DNA of 39,083 nt from Tannerellaceae bacterium (GCA_031264865.1 JAISDJ010000081.1:1-39083); one strand, 5' to 3'; numbered from the stretch's first letter, positions 16,018-24,428 are shown. The notes: a model not told the origin generated them from the letters alone. Numbers and translations are program-made.

Positions 16018-17106
16018 ATGAAAAAGTTTCAAGCTTTGTTGCTTGGTATCGTTTGCATGATACCCTTTATTTCTTTTGCACAGGAAAACCAACCCTTACG
16101 GTTGGGAGTTGTCGGCCTTTCTCATGGCCATTTAGGAGAAGTTATCAGGCGTGTAAATCGTGGGGATTTTGTGATAACAGGTATCTCGGAAGGGGATGAT
16201 TCTTTGAGGGAAAAGAACGGCCTTAGAGGTAAAGTTGCCGACGATCTCTTTTATGCCGATCTTGAAGAAATGCTTGATAAAACAAAACCGGAAGCGGTTA
16301 TTGTATACGAACCCATCGCCTATCACCTGCGTGTTGTAGAAGCATGCGCACCAAGAGGTATCCATGTAATGGTAGAAAAACCGTTGGCTACAAAGAAAGC
16401 AGACGCCCAGCGGATGGCCGAATTAGCCCGAAAACATAAGATTCATTTGCTTACAAACTATGAAACAACGTGGTATGCAAGCCTCCATGAAACGTACCGC
16501 ATGATAAATCAATCTAAAATCGGTGGTATAACACGTATAAATGTTTATGACGGCCATCGAGGGCCTTTCGAAATAGGCTGTGGTAAGGAATTCACCGACT
16601 GGCTTACCGATCCGGTATTAAACGGAGGAGGAGCTGTGATAGATTTTGGTTGTTATGGCGCTAATCTGGCAACATGGTTCCTGAACGGAAAAAAGCCGGT
16701 AAGCGTATATGCCGTCCTCAATCAGCAAAAACCCCAGCTTTATCCCAAGGTAGATGACGACGCAACGATAATTGTTCAGTATCCCAACCAGACGGTACAA
16801 ATCATGGCCTCGTGGAATTGGCCTATAAACCGTAAGGATATGCATATCTACGGAGAGAAGGGTTATATTTATCAAGACAATGCAACTGACTTGCGCGTAT
16901 ATGTGAAGAACAAAGAGACTGCCCAAAAGTCGCCCTCTTTAAAGACCCCTTACGACGATCCGTTCCATTATTTTAAGGCAGTTGTTCGTAATGAAATTAA
17001 AGTTGAACCGGCAGATTTGTCATCTCTCGAAAATAATCTTATCGTGGTGTCTATTTTAGATGCAGCTGTCCGTAGCGGTAAGAGTGGGAGTGTTGTAAAA
17101 TTATAA
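16018..17106 (+). CDS. Exported Gfo/Idh/MocA-family oxidoreductase
   Basis: The 362-residue protein has a cleavable signal peptide (about 1-21, ending ISFA-Q) and then a Rossmann domain starting LRLGVVGLSHGH. EKPLA (about 119-123) is the family's EKP motif, whose lysine acts in catalysis. The second half is the alpha/beta dimerisation domain, with GGGAVIDFGCYG lining the active site. Family members oxidise sugars or sugar derivatives with tightly held NAD(P). Export to the periplasm is common in Bacteroidetes relatives, where the cofactor is carried folded via Tat or held permanently. This signal has no twin arginine, so how it gets its cofactor is unclear. The substrate is unknown. Confidence 0.85.
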   Translation: MKKFQALLLGIVCMIPFISFAQENQPLRLGVVGLSHGHLGEVIRRVNRGDFVITGISEGDDSLREKNGLRGKVADDLFYADLEEMLDKTKPEAVIVYEPIAYHLRVVEACAPRGIHVMVEKPLATKKADAQRMAELARKHKIHLLTNYETTWYASLHETYRMINQSKIGGITRINVYDGHRGPFEIGCGKEFTDWLTDPVLNGGGAVIDFGCYGANLATWFLNGKKPVSVYAVLNQQKPQLYPKVDDDATIIVQYPNQTVQIMASWNWPINRKDMHIYGEKGYIYQDNATDLRVYVKNKETAQKSPSLKTPYDDPFHYFKAVVRNEIKVEPADLSSLENNLIVVSILDAAVRSGKSGSVVKL

Positions 17107-17109
17107 TAG

Positions 17110-17142
17110 AGGCTGCTTCCAATCGGAGGCAGCCTTCCTTTT
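17110..17142. terminator. Bidirectional terminator
   Basis: AGGCTGCTTCC (17110-17120) pairs with GGAGGCAGCCT (17125-17135) as an 11-bp stem with one G:T pair and a 4-nt loop. It is followed by TCCTTTT on the plus strand and lies between two convergent genes. Confidence 0.8.
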
Positions 17143-17149
17143 GAGTACT

Positions 17150-17434
17150 TTATTTTTTTATGTAATCCTGAAGAGCTTTCACGTAATTGTCGAAGGCGTC
17201 AATGCCTTTGGGCGTTATTTTGAGTACGGTCCGGGGGCGTTTCCGCTCGATAAATTTGTCAACTTCCAGATAACCGGCTTCGCTGAGCTTTTCGATATGC
17301 GAGCTTAAATTGCCGGCGGTAGCGCCTGTTTTCTCTTTTATAAAAACAAAGTCCGCTTCATCAGCCGATATTAATATCGACATGATGGCCAGCCGTTGCT
17401 GCGAGAGCAGTAGGGGGTCTAAGTCTTTAAACAT
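17150..17434 (-). CDS. Winged-helix transcriptional regulator (HTH_34-like)
   Basis: The 94-residue protein is a single winged-helix domain. It has an N-terminal helix, SQQRLAIMSIL, the recognition helix region GATAGNLSSHIEKLSEAGYLEV and a basic wing FIERKRPRTVLKITPKG. This matches the small MarR/ArsR-like regulators described as HTH_34. It has no separate sensor domain. It overlaps the upstream membrane-protein gene by 8 bp, so the two are translated together and probably act in one circuit, the regulator perhaps repressing the pair. Confidence 0.85.
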   Translation of the reverse strand: MFKDLDPLLLSQQRLAIMSILISADEADFVFIKEKTGATAGNLSSHIEKLSEAGYLEVDKFIERKRPRTVLKITPKGIDAFDNYVKALQDYIKK

Positions 17435-18047
17435 CTTTTTCTGCTTTACGGTTTGCCAAATGCCCTGGAATCACATATCCCGCTATCATACTAAGAGCGA
17501 AAATAATAAATTGTATTTCAATCCGACTCATGACTACTGAGATGATTACACATAAAATACTACCAAGCCAGAAAACAATACCCCCATACGCATACGGTTT
17601 GAAACGGCATAGCTTTGCCGTTATATATAATGCAGTTCCTCCGGCAGCCATAATTAATGGCACAATCAACATATAGGGAATCCATGATTTAAACCCATAA
17701 GCAGCATAATAACAGATAAAAACAATCATAGAAATTGAAATAAAAGCACTCGTCCAAACATTTCCTATTACCTTATCAATATGCGATTTTACCAATGCTT
17801 CCTTATACCTTTTACTGGAATAAAAGTAGTTGATAAAGAAAAGTGGAATACACAAAGCCCATACAGAATAAACGAATGGGTTATTAAAAAGGACAAGCAA
17901 TACATAGTTTAGAATAGATAATACGGCAAGCGTATATCCCAAAAATATCATGCTGTTTCCAGCTCCTTTGCGGAAATTGTTCCGCGCCTGGTTAATCATA
18001 TCTGTGATTAACTGCAAGCTCTCTTGTTCATTGAATTTGTTTTCCAT
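17427..18047 (-). CDS. Multi-pass membrane protein paired with the winged-helix regulator
   Basis: The 206-residue protein has a short soluble N-terminus containing ESLQLITDMINQARNNF, then about six hydrophobic segments (about 30-50, 58-76, 98-118, 122-145, 150-170, 174-195). I recognise no enzymatic motif. Small membrane proteins of this kind are frequently found next to HTH_34 regulators in Bacteroidetes, sometimes with ABC transporters, which are absent here. The function is unknown. Confidence 0.78.
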   Translation of the reverse strand: MENKFNEQESLQLITDMINQARNNFRKGAGNSMIFLGYTLAVLSILNYVLLVLFNNPFVYSVWALCIPLFFINYFYSSKRYKEALVKSHIDKVIGNVWTSAFISISMIVFICYYAAYGFKSWIPYMLIVPLIMAAGGTALYITAKLCRFKPYAYGGIVFWLGSILCVIISVVMSRIEIQFIIFALSMIAGYVIPGHLANRKAEKDV

Positions 18048-18087
18048 AATCCTTTACTTTAAAACTTTTAATTTATATTTGATAATG

Positions 18088-18119
18088 CAAATATAAATTA
18101 GTTTGCAATACAAACCAAA
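18088..18119 (-). promoter_or_regulatory. Promoter of the membrane protein/regulator pair
   Basis: On the minus strand TTTG (18119-18116) and TATATTTG (18095-18088) are exactly 20 bp apart, a full match to the Bacteroides -33/-7 pattern. The spacer contains TTTGTATTGCAAA, a small dyad that could be the regulator's operator. Confidence 0.6.
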
Positions 18120-18165
18120 TTATTTTACAAATATTTTTGCAAAACATTACATTGTTTGTTATTAT

Positions 18166-19077
18166 TCAAGGAAAAGTCAAGCTTACCCCTTTTACATTCA
18201 TTTCCAGGGTATACAAGTATTGTGATGCCGTGATAAATAAGGTTTTCATGTCTTTCCCGCCAAAACATACGTTAGCAGTCCAGCCGGCTTCTACCGGAAT
18301 ATGCTCAATTTGTTCACCGGCAGGGTTAAAAATGGTTACTCCCTTACCGGTCAGATAAACATTACCCTGTTCGTCTATTGTCATACCATCTGATCCCATA
18401 GAAGCAAATAATCTCTTATTTTCCAATAAACCATCAGAAACCATATCATAACAATATGTTTTTCCGGCTCTAATGTCTGCTACATATAATAATTTACCAT
18501 CGGGAGATCCAATTATTCCATTCGGTTGTTTTAAATCGCTATCTACGCGTATTACTTTTTTTCTGTCGGGCGACATATAATAAAGATGCTGTCCATCTTG
18601 CTGCATTTCGGGATTACGTGTCCAGTAATCTCGTTTATAAAGAGGATCGGTAAAATAAATGCTTCCGTCAGGATGTACCCACAAGTCATTTGGGCCATTC
18701 AGTTTTTTTCCTTCGTACTCGGTTAATAAAACCGTATGTTTTCCATCTGGAGTAATACTCCAAATTTCATTTTCCATATCGGAACACGAAAGTAGATTGC
18801 CCTTTTTATCAAAATACATTCCATTTGCCCGCCCGGTGTTTTCAAGGAAGACAGAAACATTTCCGTCTGATGACCATTTCCAGATACGATCATTCGGCTG
18901 GTCGGTAAAATAAACATTACCTTTTTTATCGACTGCCGGCCCTTCTGTAAAAAGAAAGCCTTCCGCTACCTTTTCAACCTTAGCTCCAAATGCGATTATC
19001 CCTTTATCATCCTGGGCATAAGCTAAGGAAGATATCGTAAAAAATGAAAGACAGAAAAAAAATACTCTCTTATCCAT
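18166..19077 (-). CDS. Exported SMP-30/gluconolactonase-like protein
   Basis: The 303-residue protein has a signal peptide (about 1-21, ending AYA-Q) and then a six-bladed propeller of the SMP-30/gluconolactonase/LRE family. Typical strands are FTEGPAVDKKGNVYFTD, the metal-binding LNGPNDLWVHPDG (Asn/Asp ligands), and PNGIIGSPDGKLLYVAD. Family enzymes hydrolyse sugar lactones with a divalent metal. Its periplasmic location matches the exported Gfo/Idh protein about 1 kb away, which could produce a lactone, but the two genes are not in one operon. The substrate is unknown. Confidence 0.85.
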   Translation of the reverse strand: MDKRVFFFCLSFFTISSLAYAQDDKGIIAFGAKVEKVAEGFLFTEGPAVDKKGNVYFTDQPNDRIWKWSSDGNVSVFLENTGRANGMYFDKKGNLLSCSDMENEIWSITPDGKHTVLLTEYEGKKLNGPNDLWVHPDGSIYFTDPLYKRDYWTRNPEMQQDGQHLYYMSPDRKKVIRVDSDLKQPNGIIGSPDGKLLYVADIRAGKTYCYDMVSDGLLENKRLFASMGSDGMTIDEQGNVYLTGKGVTIFNPAGEQIEHIPVEAGWTANVCFGGKDMKTLFITASQYLYTLEMNVKGVSLTFP

Positions 19078-19114
19078 AACGCAATAGATTTATACAGTAA
19101 ATCAATAGAATAGC

Positions 19115-19122
19115 CAAAAGTA
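19115..19122 (-). promoter_or_regulatory. -7 element of the SMP-30 gene
   Basis: TACTTTTG on the minus strand matches TAnnTTTG and lies 38 bp upstream of the ATG. Confidence 0.4.
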
Positions 19123-19323
19123 AATAAAAAACATGATACTTTGCCTATAAATACCTACTATAAATGTTGTTCTTTAGTTCCTGTTTAAATTTAACGCTAA
19201 AGATGCTATTATGATACACAGAGCATGCGAAGTACGAAAAATTACATAGAACTGTAAAAATGATCTCATTATTTTGTTGATTTAATAATGAATAAGTAGC
19301 CGCTTGGTTATTTCTTTTTTATC

Positions 19324-19411
19324 ATCTCACCTGGGCGATACAGTTATCTCACCCAGGTAATATAGATATACCACCAAGGTGGTACAGTTATTCCACCCAG
19401 GTGGAATGATA
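19324..19411. repeat. Array C: four 22-bp units with palindromic cores
   Basis: Units start at 19324, 19346, 19368 and 19390. Their cores are TCACCTGGGCGA, TCACCCAGGTAA, CCACCAAGGTGG and CCACCCAGGTGG; the third and fourth are perfect or near-perfect palindromes. Units 1 and 3 share the tail TACAGTT. The 22-bp period and 88-bp total equal arrays A and B, but the cores differ completely and no copy of the 29-bp box is evident. The array lies about 130 bp upstream of the porin operon's -33 box. Confidence 0.85.
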
Positions 19412-19542
19412 AAAAATATATCATAGAAATACGAAACAGATATGATTCAATTAATAGTCCTATACGAACAAATTGGAAGAATAATCCGAGGCATTAACAA
19501 TATATAGGTATTCTAATCACGAAGAATAGCCATATGTAGGTA

Positions 19543-19573
19543 TTGTGTTATCTGGCAGACAAAAATACTTTTG
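19543..19573 (+). promoter_or_regulatory. Promoter of the porin/imelysin/DHOR operon
   Basis: TTG (19543-19545) and TACTTTTG (19566-19573) are 20 bp apart, matching the -33/-7 pattern. A start near 19580 gives a leader of about 48 nt. Confidence 0.55.
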
Positions 19574-19627
19574 CAGAATCTATTATGATATCATAATTCA
19601 TGATTATTAACCAAGTCTCTTTGTAAA

Positions 19628-20938
19628 ATGAAACAAATTCTTACTTATTTTCTTTTTGGGGTTATCTTTTGTCTGATTGGAGTTGTTAGTGAGGCGAACG
19701 CTCAGGATGCAGATGATGTAAAGATTCATGAGATAGAAAAGTCCTCAAAAAATCCTCGTTTTTTGTTTGGAGGTTACGGAGAAGTGGCCTTACAACGTAT
19801 GTTTTATACCGATAATATTGAAAGGTATAAGTATCCGGAAAGGCATAAAGATGGGAATCATGGCAGGTTCGACCTTCCTCATGTTGTATTGTATATGAGT
19901 TATGATTTCGGGAAAGGCTGGAAGATGTCTTCAGAGATTGAATTTGAACACGGTGGTACGGGTACTACGTATGAAATAGAAAACTCTGAAACCGGAGAAT
20001 ACGAAACAGAAATAGAAAAAGGTGGCGAAATAGCGCTTGAACAGTTTTGGATTGAAAAAACGTTCTCTCCTATTGCTAATTTGCGAATGGGGCATATTAT
20101 CGTTCCCATAGGGTTAACCAATATGTATCATATGCCTACGGAATTCTTTTCTGTGCTGCGTCCTGAAGAAGAATCATCCATCATACCGTGTACCTGGCAT
20201 GAAACGGGCGTTAGTTTTTGGGGACGAACAAGCCAGTGGCGTTATGAAGCGATGCTGGTAGCAGGTTTGGATGCTGAACGTTTTAATAATGCCAATTGGA
20301 TAAACGGAGGCGCTGTTTCGCCGTATGAATTTAAAATAGCCAACCGTTATGCTGGAGCTGTAAGAATCGATAATTATTCGGTAAAAGGCTTGCGGATGGG
20401 AGTAAGCGGTTATTACGGGTATAGCGCGCAGAACACCTTAAAACAAGAACGTTATAATAATGTGAAAGGTGCTGTAAGCGTTGGCGCTTTTGATGCGGTG
20501 TACGATGCTCATAATATCTTGGCGCGCACGAATATATTGTATGGACATTTAGGAGATTCGTACGATATTTCCATGATTAATAAAAAGATGCCTAATGCAA
20601 GTCCATCGCCGGGAACAGATGTGGCTTCGGATGTACTAAGCTGGTATGTGGAAGCAGGATATAATGTTTTATCATTTTTCCCGAATCTTAAAAAAAAGGA
20701 TGATAAGCTCTATGTGTATGCACACTATGGTTCCTATGATTCTATGTATAAAACTTCATCAAAGATTACTCCTAAAGGTTGGACGGATAAAAAAATTATA
20801 TCCGGCGGAATTAATTATTTCCCCATGAAGGGACTGGTTGTAAAGGCCGAATATATGATGAGGAAGTTTAAAGCTCCTTATAACAACGAACCTGCCATTT
20901 CACTGGGCATTGGTTATTCCGGATTATTCGGAAATTAA
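19628..20938 (+). CDS. Outer-membrane porin-like beta-barrel
   Basis: The 436-residue protein has a signal peptide (about 1-25, ending ANA-Q). The mature protein has many alternating amphipathic strands, such as FLFGGYGEVALQRMF and VVLYMSYDFGKGWKMSSEIEFEHGG. Trp/Tyr-rich segments run to the C-terminal strand SLGIGYSGLFGN. This is the look of a 16-18-strand porin, distantly like phosphate-selective porin or OprP types. It is first in an operon with an imelysin and a di-heme oxidoreductase, so it may bring their metal or small substrate across the outer membrane (inference). Confidence 0.8.
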   Translation: MKQILTYFLFGVIFCLIGVVSEANAQDADDVKIHEIEKSSKNPRFLFGGYGEVALQRMFYTDNIERYKYPERHKDGNHGRFDLPHVVLYMSYDFGKGWKMSSEIEFEHGGTGTTYEIENSETGEYETEIEKGGEIALEQFWIEKTFSPIANLRMGHIIVPIGLTNMYHMPTEFFSVLRPEEESSIIPCTWHETGVSFWGRTSQWRYEAMLVAGLDAERFNNANWINGGAVSPYEFKIANRYAGAVRIDNYSVKGLRMGVSGYYGYSAQNTLKQERYNNVKGAVSVGAFDAVYDAHNILARTNILYGHLGDSYDISMINKKMPNASPSPGTDVASDVLSWYVEAGYNVLSFFPNLKKKDDKLYVYAHYGSYDSMYKTSSKITPKGWTDKKIISGGINYFPMKGLVVKAEYMMRKFKAPYNNEPAISLGIGYSGLFGN

Positions 20939-20972
20939 TGGATCACAAGTTTTTTTAATAATATAAATAGTT

Positions 20973-22166
20973 ATGAAAAAGTATTTACTCAAATGTATGT
21001 TTACGTTGGCCGTTATGCTTATGGCCATAAGTTTTACTTCTTGTAGTGATGATGATGATGACAAAAAGGATGTGGAAAACAATGATGAGGTATATGAAAA
21101 TATTCTGAAGTCGTATGTTAGTACAACCGTAATACCTACTTATAAAGCATTGGCGGAAGCGGCATTGGAAATGCGTGCAGCCAATCAGGCTTTGAAAGAA
21201 GATGTTACCGACACCAATATGGAAGCAGCAGCGGCGGCATGGATAAAAGCCCGTATACAATGGGAACTTAGCGAAGCATTCCTTTTTGGTCCGGTAAGTG
21301 AAGACCACCTGAATATTGATGCACATATCGATTCGTGGCCCTTGGAACTGGAAGAAATTAAAAAGGAAATAAACCTGACGGAAGGCGAACTTACCGGCGA
21401 AAGAGCTTGGAAAGAACTGGAAGATGAAGTGATTGGCTTCCACGTTACGGAATATTTGCTGTACCGTGAAGGAAAATCGCGTCCGGCTGCCGACTTGACA
21501 TCCGGTGAATTAAATTACCTGACCGCCGCTACAGATGCGCTTGTATGGGATTGCGTATTAGCTTATGTAGCCTGGGCCGGAGAAGAAAACGTATCGGCTG
21601 ATATTAAAGCTGTTTATCGTGAAAATAACGACGTTGTAAGTTTCCTTGAAAATGAAAATGCAAGCATCAAAAGCTTCGGAAATAAGTTGTCGTCAGCCGA
21701 TAGTTATTCATCCTGGGAAAGCGCAGTGGAAGAAATTATCGACGGTGCTATAGATATTGCCGATGAAGTAGGAGCCACCAAGATTGCAGACCCATACAGC
21801 AAAGGTCGCGTGGAAGATGTAGAATCATGGTATAGTTGGCATTCGCTCGAAGATTATACAAACAATATCTACAGTATCAGAAACGCTTATCTGGGTGGAG
21901 AAGGTACGGCAGGTACTCCTACCAGCGTATCGCTAAGTACGTTTGTAAAAGAAAATGATGCTGCTTTGGATACTGAGATCAAAGAGAAAATAGCCGATTG
22001 TATTAATAAAATCCAGGCAATTGGTGCTGGCGGTCTGTCATTCTACAAAGTGGTGGAAGCAAAGAAAAATGGTGATCCCAGCAAACAAGCGGTTGTAGAT
22101 GCAGCCGTAGACGCATGTATGGCAGTGGGTGTTTCTTTTGAAAAGATAAAAGAATTATTGAAATAA
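20973..22166 (+). CDS. Imelysin-family (peptidase M75-like) lipoprotein
   Basis: The 397-residue protein has a type II signal peptide with lipobox SFTSC (Cys24) and then an Asp run, DDDDDKKD. The mature protein is helical. GFHVTEYLL (His157, Glu160) is the HxxE motif of the imelysin/M75 family, the proposed metal-binding site of EfeO, IrpA and related periplasmic iron-uptake proteins. It is probably a surface or periplasmic metal-binding protein, not a peptidase. It lies 34 bp after the porin gene and 2 bp before the di-heme gene. Which metal it binds cannot be read from the sequence. Confidence 0.88.
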   Translation: MKKYLLKCMFTLAVMLMAISFTSCSDDDDDKKDVENNDEVYENILKSYVSTTVIPTYKALAEAALEMRAANQALKEDVTDTNMEAAAAAWIKARIQWELSEAFLFGPVSEDHLNIDAHIDSWPLELEEIKKEINLTEGELTGERAWKELEDEVIGFHVTEYLLYREGKSRPAADLTSGELNYLTAATDALVWDCVLAYVAWAGEENVSADIKAVYRENNDVVSFLENENASIKSFGNKLSSADSYSSWESAVEEIIDGAIDIADEVGATKIADPYSKGRVEDVESWYSWHSLEDYTNNIYSIRNAYLGGEGTAGTPTSVSLSTFVKENDAALDTEIKEKIADCINKIQAIGAGGLSFYKVVEAKKNGDPSKQAVVDAAVDACMAVGVSFEKIKELLK

Positions 22167-22168
22167 TA

Positions 22169-23710
22169 GTGTACAAAGTGAAGAGGTTTTATTTATATAT
22201 AGCGATTATACCCCTGTTTTTCTTGGCGGCTTGCGACAATGAAGATGACGACGACGGTAAGATACCGGAAGAGGTAGGACAGAATGAAGAATATTATGCC
22301 GGAGGAAAGATGGGTACAGTATTTGTGTCTTCTTCAAAAGCCTATAAGCAGGCAATGCCGGCTATTGACCAGGACGCGCAGTTGTTCCAGCAATTTATGC
22401 GTGGAGAACGATTGGCGGATAAAAGTTTTGTAACAAACGAAGGAATGGGATATTCGGGACTTGGGCCTACGTATATCCGGAAGTCCTGTATTGCCTGCCA
22501 TCCCAGTTATGGTGGACGTGGGCAACGTGTTGAAAAGTTTGATACAAACGATAGTAAGAATAGTTATCTGTTGATGATTTATGATCCGTCAAATCCCGGA
22601 TTACCGTTAGCATCCAAGTATTTTACCGGTATGACGCAAACACGTGCGGTGGCTCCATTCAAGGCGCCGATAGATGAAAGCGGCATCAAACTGATTTGGC
22701 ATGAATATACAGACGACTACGGAAATAAGTATGAAGACGGTACGCCTTACAGCGCTGGTGCGTCATACGAAGGCACGCTTATCTATCCTACGGTAGAAGT
22801 AGCCCAGAATGCAATTCTGTTCAAGGATTTCGATATGAGCAAACATGCTGCATCCATAGAAGCAACGATTGGTATTTACGGTACCGGATTACTGGATGCT
22901 ATTTCGGACGAAGATTTACGTGCTCAATATGCAGAAGAGCAAGCACGCGGTTATTGTCCGGGACAAATAGGTGGTAATATTGACGAAACAGGATTCAATC
23001 CGTATTATCCGGGTGAACATCCGGGACGTTTTACATACTTATGTACACGTGCTACCTTAGATAACGGTCCCGGAGCCAATGCCTTGTGGAACATTACGAA
23101 TGTAACGCGCCCGGATCGTACATCTAATTATATGACGGAAGAATATGCCAAAGTTATGTCGGAAGATACCGATGTGCAGACAGCTTTAGGACAAACGGCG
23201 GAACAGATATTTGATGATTTATGGTCGAAAACATTAAAGCCTGAAATGACGCAGGAAGATTATGACGCCTTTATGGTATGGCATCGTGGACTAGCTGTTC
23301 CGGCTGCCCGTAGTCTGGACGACGAAACGGTTCAACGCGGACGTACGCTGTTCTACGAAACAGGATGTACTGCTTGTCATCGTCCATCATGGACTACGCG
23401 TGCTAATTACAAACCTCTTCCGGCTATCTCCAATCAAAAGATATATCCGTACACGGACTTATTGCGACACGATTTAGACATGAAAGAGGCCGGACGTACG
23501 AAACTTGGCTGCCGTACAACGCCGCTTTGGGGACGTGGTTTGATGAAGGTTGTTTCAGGACATTCCGATATGCTGCACGACCTTCGTGCCCGTAATTATG
23601 AAGAAGCGATTCTCTGGCATGGCGGCGAAGCGAAACCCGTTAAGGATTCATTCCGCAAAATGACAAAAGAAGACAGAACAGCTCTTATTCGATTCCTTGA
23701 ATCGATTTAA
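22169..23710 (+). CDS. Di-heme oxidoreductase lipoprotein (DHOR/DUF1111)
   Basis: The 513-residue protein starts with GTG only 2 bp after the imelysin stop. It has a lipobox FLAAC (Cys22) and an acidic stretch. Two c-type heme motifs are present, CIACH (107-111) and CTACH (400-404), in the contexts RKSCIACHPSYGG and GCTACHRPSW. The rest, including a TPLWGRGL segment, is typical of the DHOR/DUF1111 thiol-oxidoreductase-like family. Heme must be attached outside the cytoplasm by a cytochrome c maturation system encoded elsewhere. It probably moves electrons to or from the metal handled by the imelysin (inference). Confidence 0.87.
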   Translation: MYKVKRFYLYIAIIPLFFLAACDNEDDDDGKIPEEVGQNEEYYAGGKMGTVFVSSSKAYKQAMPAIDQDAQLFQQFMRGERLADKSFVTNEGMGYSGLGPTYIRKSCIACHPSYGGRGQRVEKFDTNDSKNSYLLMIYDPSNPGLPLASKYFTGMTQTRAVAPFKAPIDESGIKLIWHEYTDDYGNKYEDGTPYSAGASYEGTLIYPTVEVAQNAILFKDFDMSKHAASIEATIGIYGTGLLDAISDEDLRAQYAEEQARGYCPGQIGGNIDETGFNPYYPGEHPGRFTYLCTRATLDNGPGANALWNITNVTRPDRTSNYMTEEYAKVMSEDTDVQTALGQTAEQIFDDLWSKTLKPEMTQEDYDAFMVWHRGLAVPAARSLDDETVQRGRTLFYETGCTACHRPSWTTRANYKPLPAISNQKIYPYTDLLRHDLDMKEAGRTKLGCRTTPLWGRGLMKVVSGHSDMLHDLRARNYEEAILWHGGEAKPVKDSFRKMTKEDRTALIRFLESI

Positions 23711-23716
23711 TCACTT

Positions 23717-23749
23717 GAATTTTCCATCCGTTCAACGGATGGAAAATTC
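23717..23749. terminator. Perfect 14-bp hairpin shared by two convergent genes
   Basis: GAATTTTCCATCCG (23717-23730) and its exact complement (23736-23749) flank the loop TTCAA. It terminates the porin/DHOR operon and lies partly inside queH: the right arm encodes queH's last codons and the stop lies in the loop. No strong T run follows. Confidence 0.7.
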
Positions 23750-24268
23750 ACATCCGCAGTACTGTTGATTATAGAAATTATTCTCTTTCAGTAAAATCAG
23801 ACGGCGTTCACTCAGACCGTCTTTGCGCCAGTTTCTATCCCAAAAAGTAATGTTTTCAAATTGAGAAGCCGCCCAATGGCCGGCTTCAGCTATTTGTACG
23901 AGGTTTTTCCAACGTGAAGAAGCTAGTGTCGTAGTAAACCGTTCAAAACCATAATTATTGGCAAAACAAGCTGTATTCCAAAGGCGCACCTTGAAACATT
24001 TCAGACAACGATTCCCCCGCTCCGGTTCGTTTTCTAATCCTGCTATCGATTGTAACCAGTCTTCATGGTTATAGTCTCCGTCTATAATATCAATCTTCTT
24101 CGACAGAGCATAACGTGTACACTCCGCTTTGCGTATCTCGTATTCTTCTCTCGGATAAATATTCGGATTATAATAAAATAAGGTAGGATGTATATCATTA
24201 GCCAACAGCCACTCAATAATAGCCGCCGAGCAGGGAGCGCAACAAGTATGTAATACTATTTTTTCCAT
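23732..24268 (-). CDS. queH: Epoxyqueuosine reductase QueH
   Basis: The 178-residue protein is of the QueH (formerly DUF208) family, which makes queuosine from epoxyqueuosine in the tRNA wobble base as a non-homologous alternative to QueG. The family cysteines are visible: HTCCAPC (Cys9, 10, 13), RCLKC and the C-terminal YCGC, ligands of an Fe-S cluster and a second iron. The frame is open to 24292, but ATG at 24268 gives MEKIVLHTCCAPC, the normal start. Its final codons overlap the hairpin at 23717-23749. Confidence 0.92.
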   Translation of the reverse strand: MEKIVLHTCCAPCSAAIIEWLLANDIHPTLFYYNPNIYPREEYEIRKAECTRYALSKKIDIIDGDYNHEDWLQSIAGLENEPERGNRCLKCFKVRLWNTACFANNYGFERFTTTLASSRWKNLVQIAEAGHWAASQFENITFWDRNWRKDGLSERRLILLKENNFYNQQYCGCEFSIR

Positions 24269-24279
24269 GATAACCACGG

Positions 24280-24287
24280 CAAAGATA
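24280..24287 (-). promoter_or_regulatory. -7 element of queH
   Basis: TATCTTTG on the minus strand matches TAnnTTTG and lies only 11 bp upstream of the ATG. A start there would give an almost leaderless mRNA. A TTTG lies 24 bp further upstream (24315-24312). Confidence 0.4.
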
Positions 24288-24391
24288 GCCACAAATCTTC
24301 ATATATCCATGCAAATCCGCCTACTCCGTGTATTCCGTGTGGCATAATGATTCGTATGTGATGAATATGTAGTTTATTTGATAAATATTTA

Positions 24392-24399
24392 TATCTTTG
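24392..24399 (+). promoter_or_regulatory. -7 element of the GH5/rarA unit
   Basis: TATCTTTG matches TAnnTTTG. It lies inside the extended open frame, which supports ATG at 24429 as the true start. The -33 box is unclear. Confidence 0.45.
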
Positions 24400-24428
24400 C
24401 GTCACTATGTTATGAAATTTATTCTGCT

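Larger units (their letters stand above)
19078..19627. other. 550-bp divergent intergenic region with array C
   Basis: No coding frame is credible here. The region holds the SMP-30 -7 box, array C (19324-19411) and the promoter of the porin operon (19542-19573). I see nothing else recognisable between 19130-19320 and 19412-19540. Confidence 0.7.

Noticed and set aside
19324-19411. CRISPR-like array
   Set aside because: The units are contiguous 22-bp repeats with no spacers, the cores vary and no cas genes are present. The same holds for arrays A and B.
22169-23710. Di-heme gene read as a cytochrome c peroxidase
   Set aside because: It has two CxxCH motifs, but the overall pattern and length match DHOR/DUF1111 rather than the shorter CcpA/MauG type.
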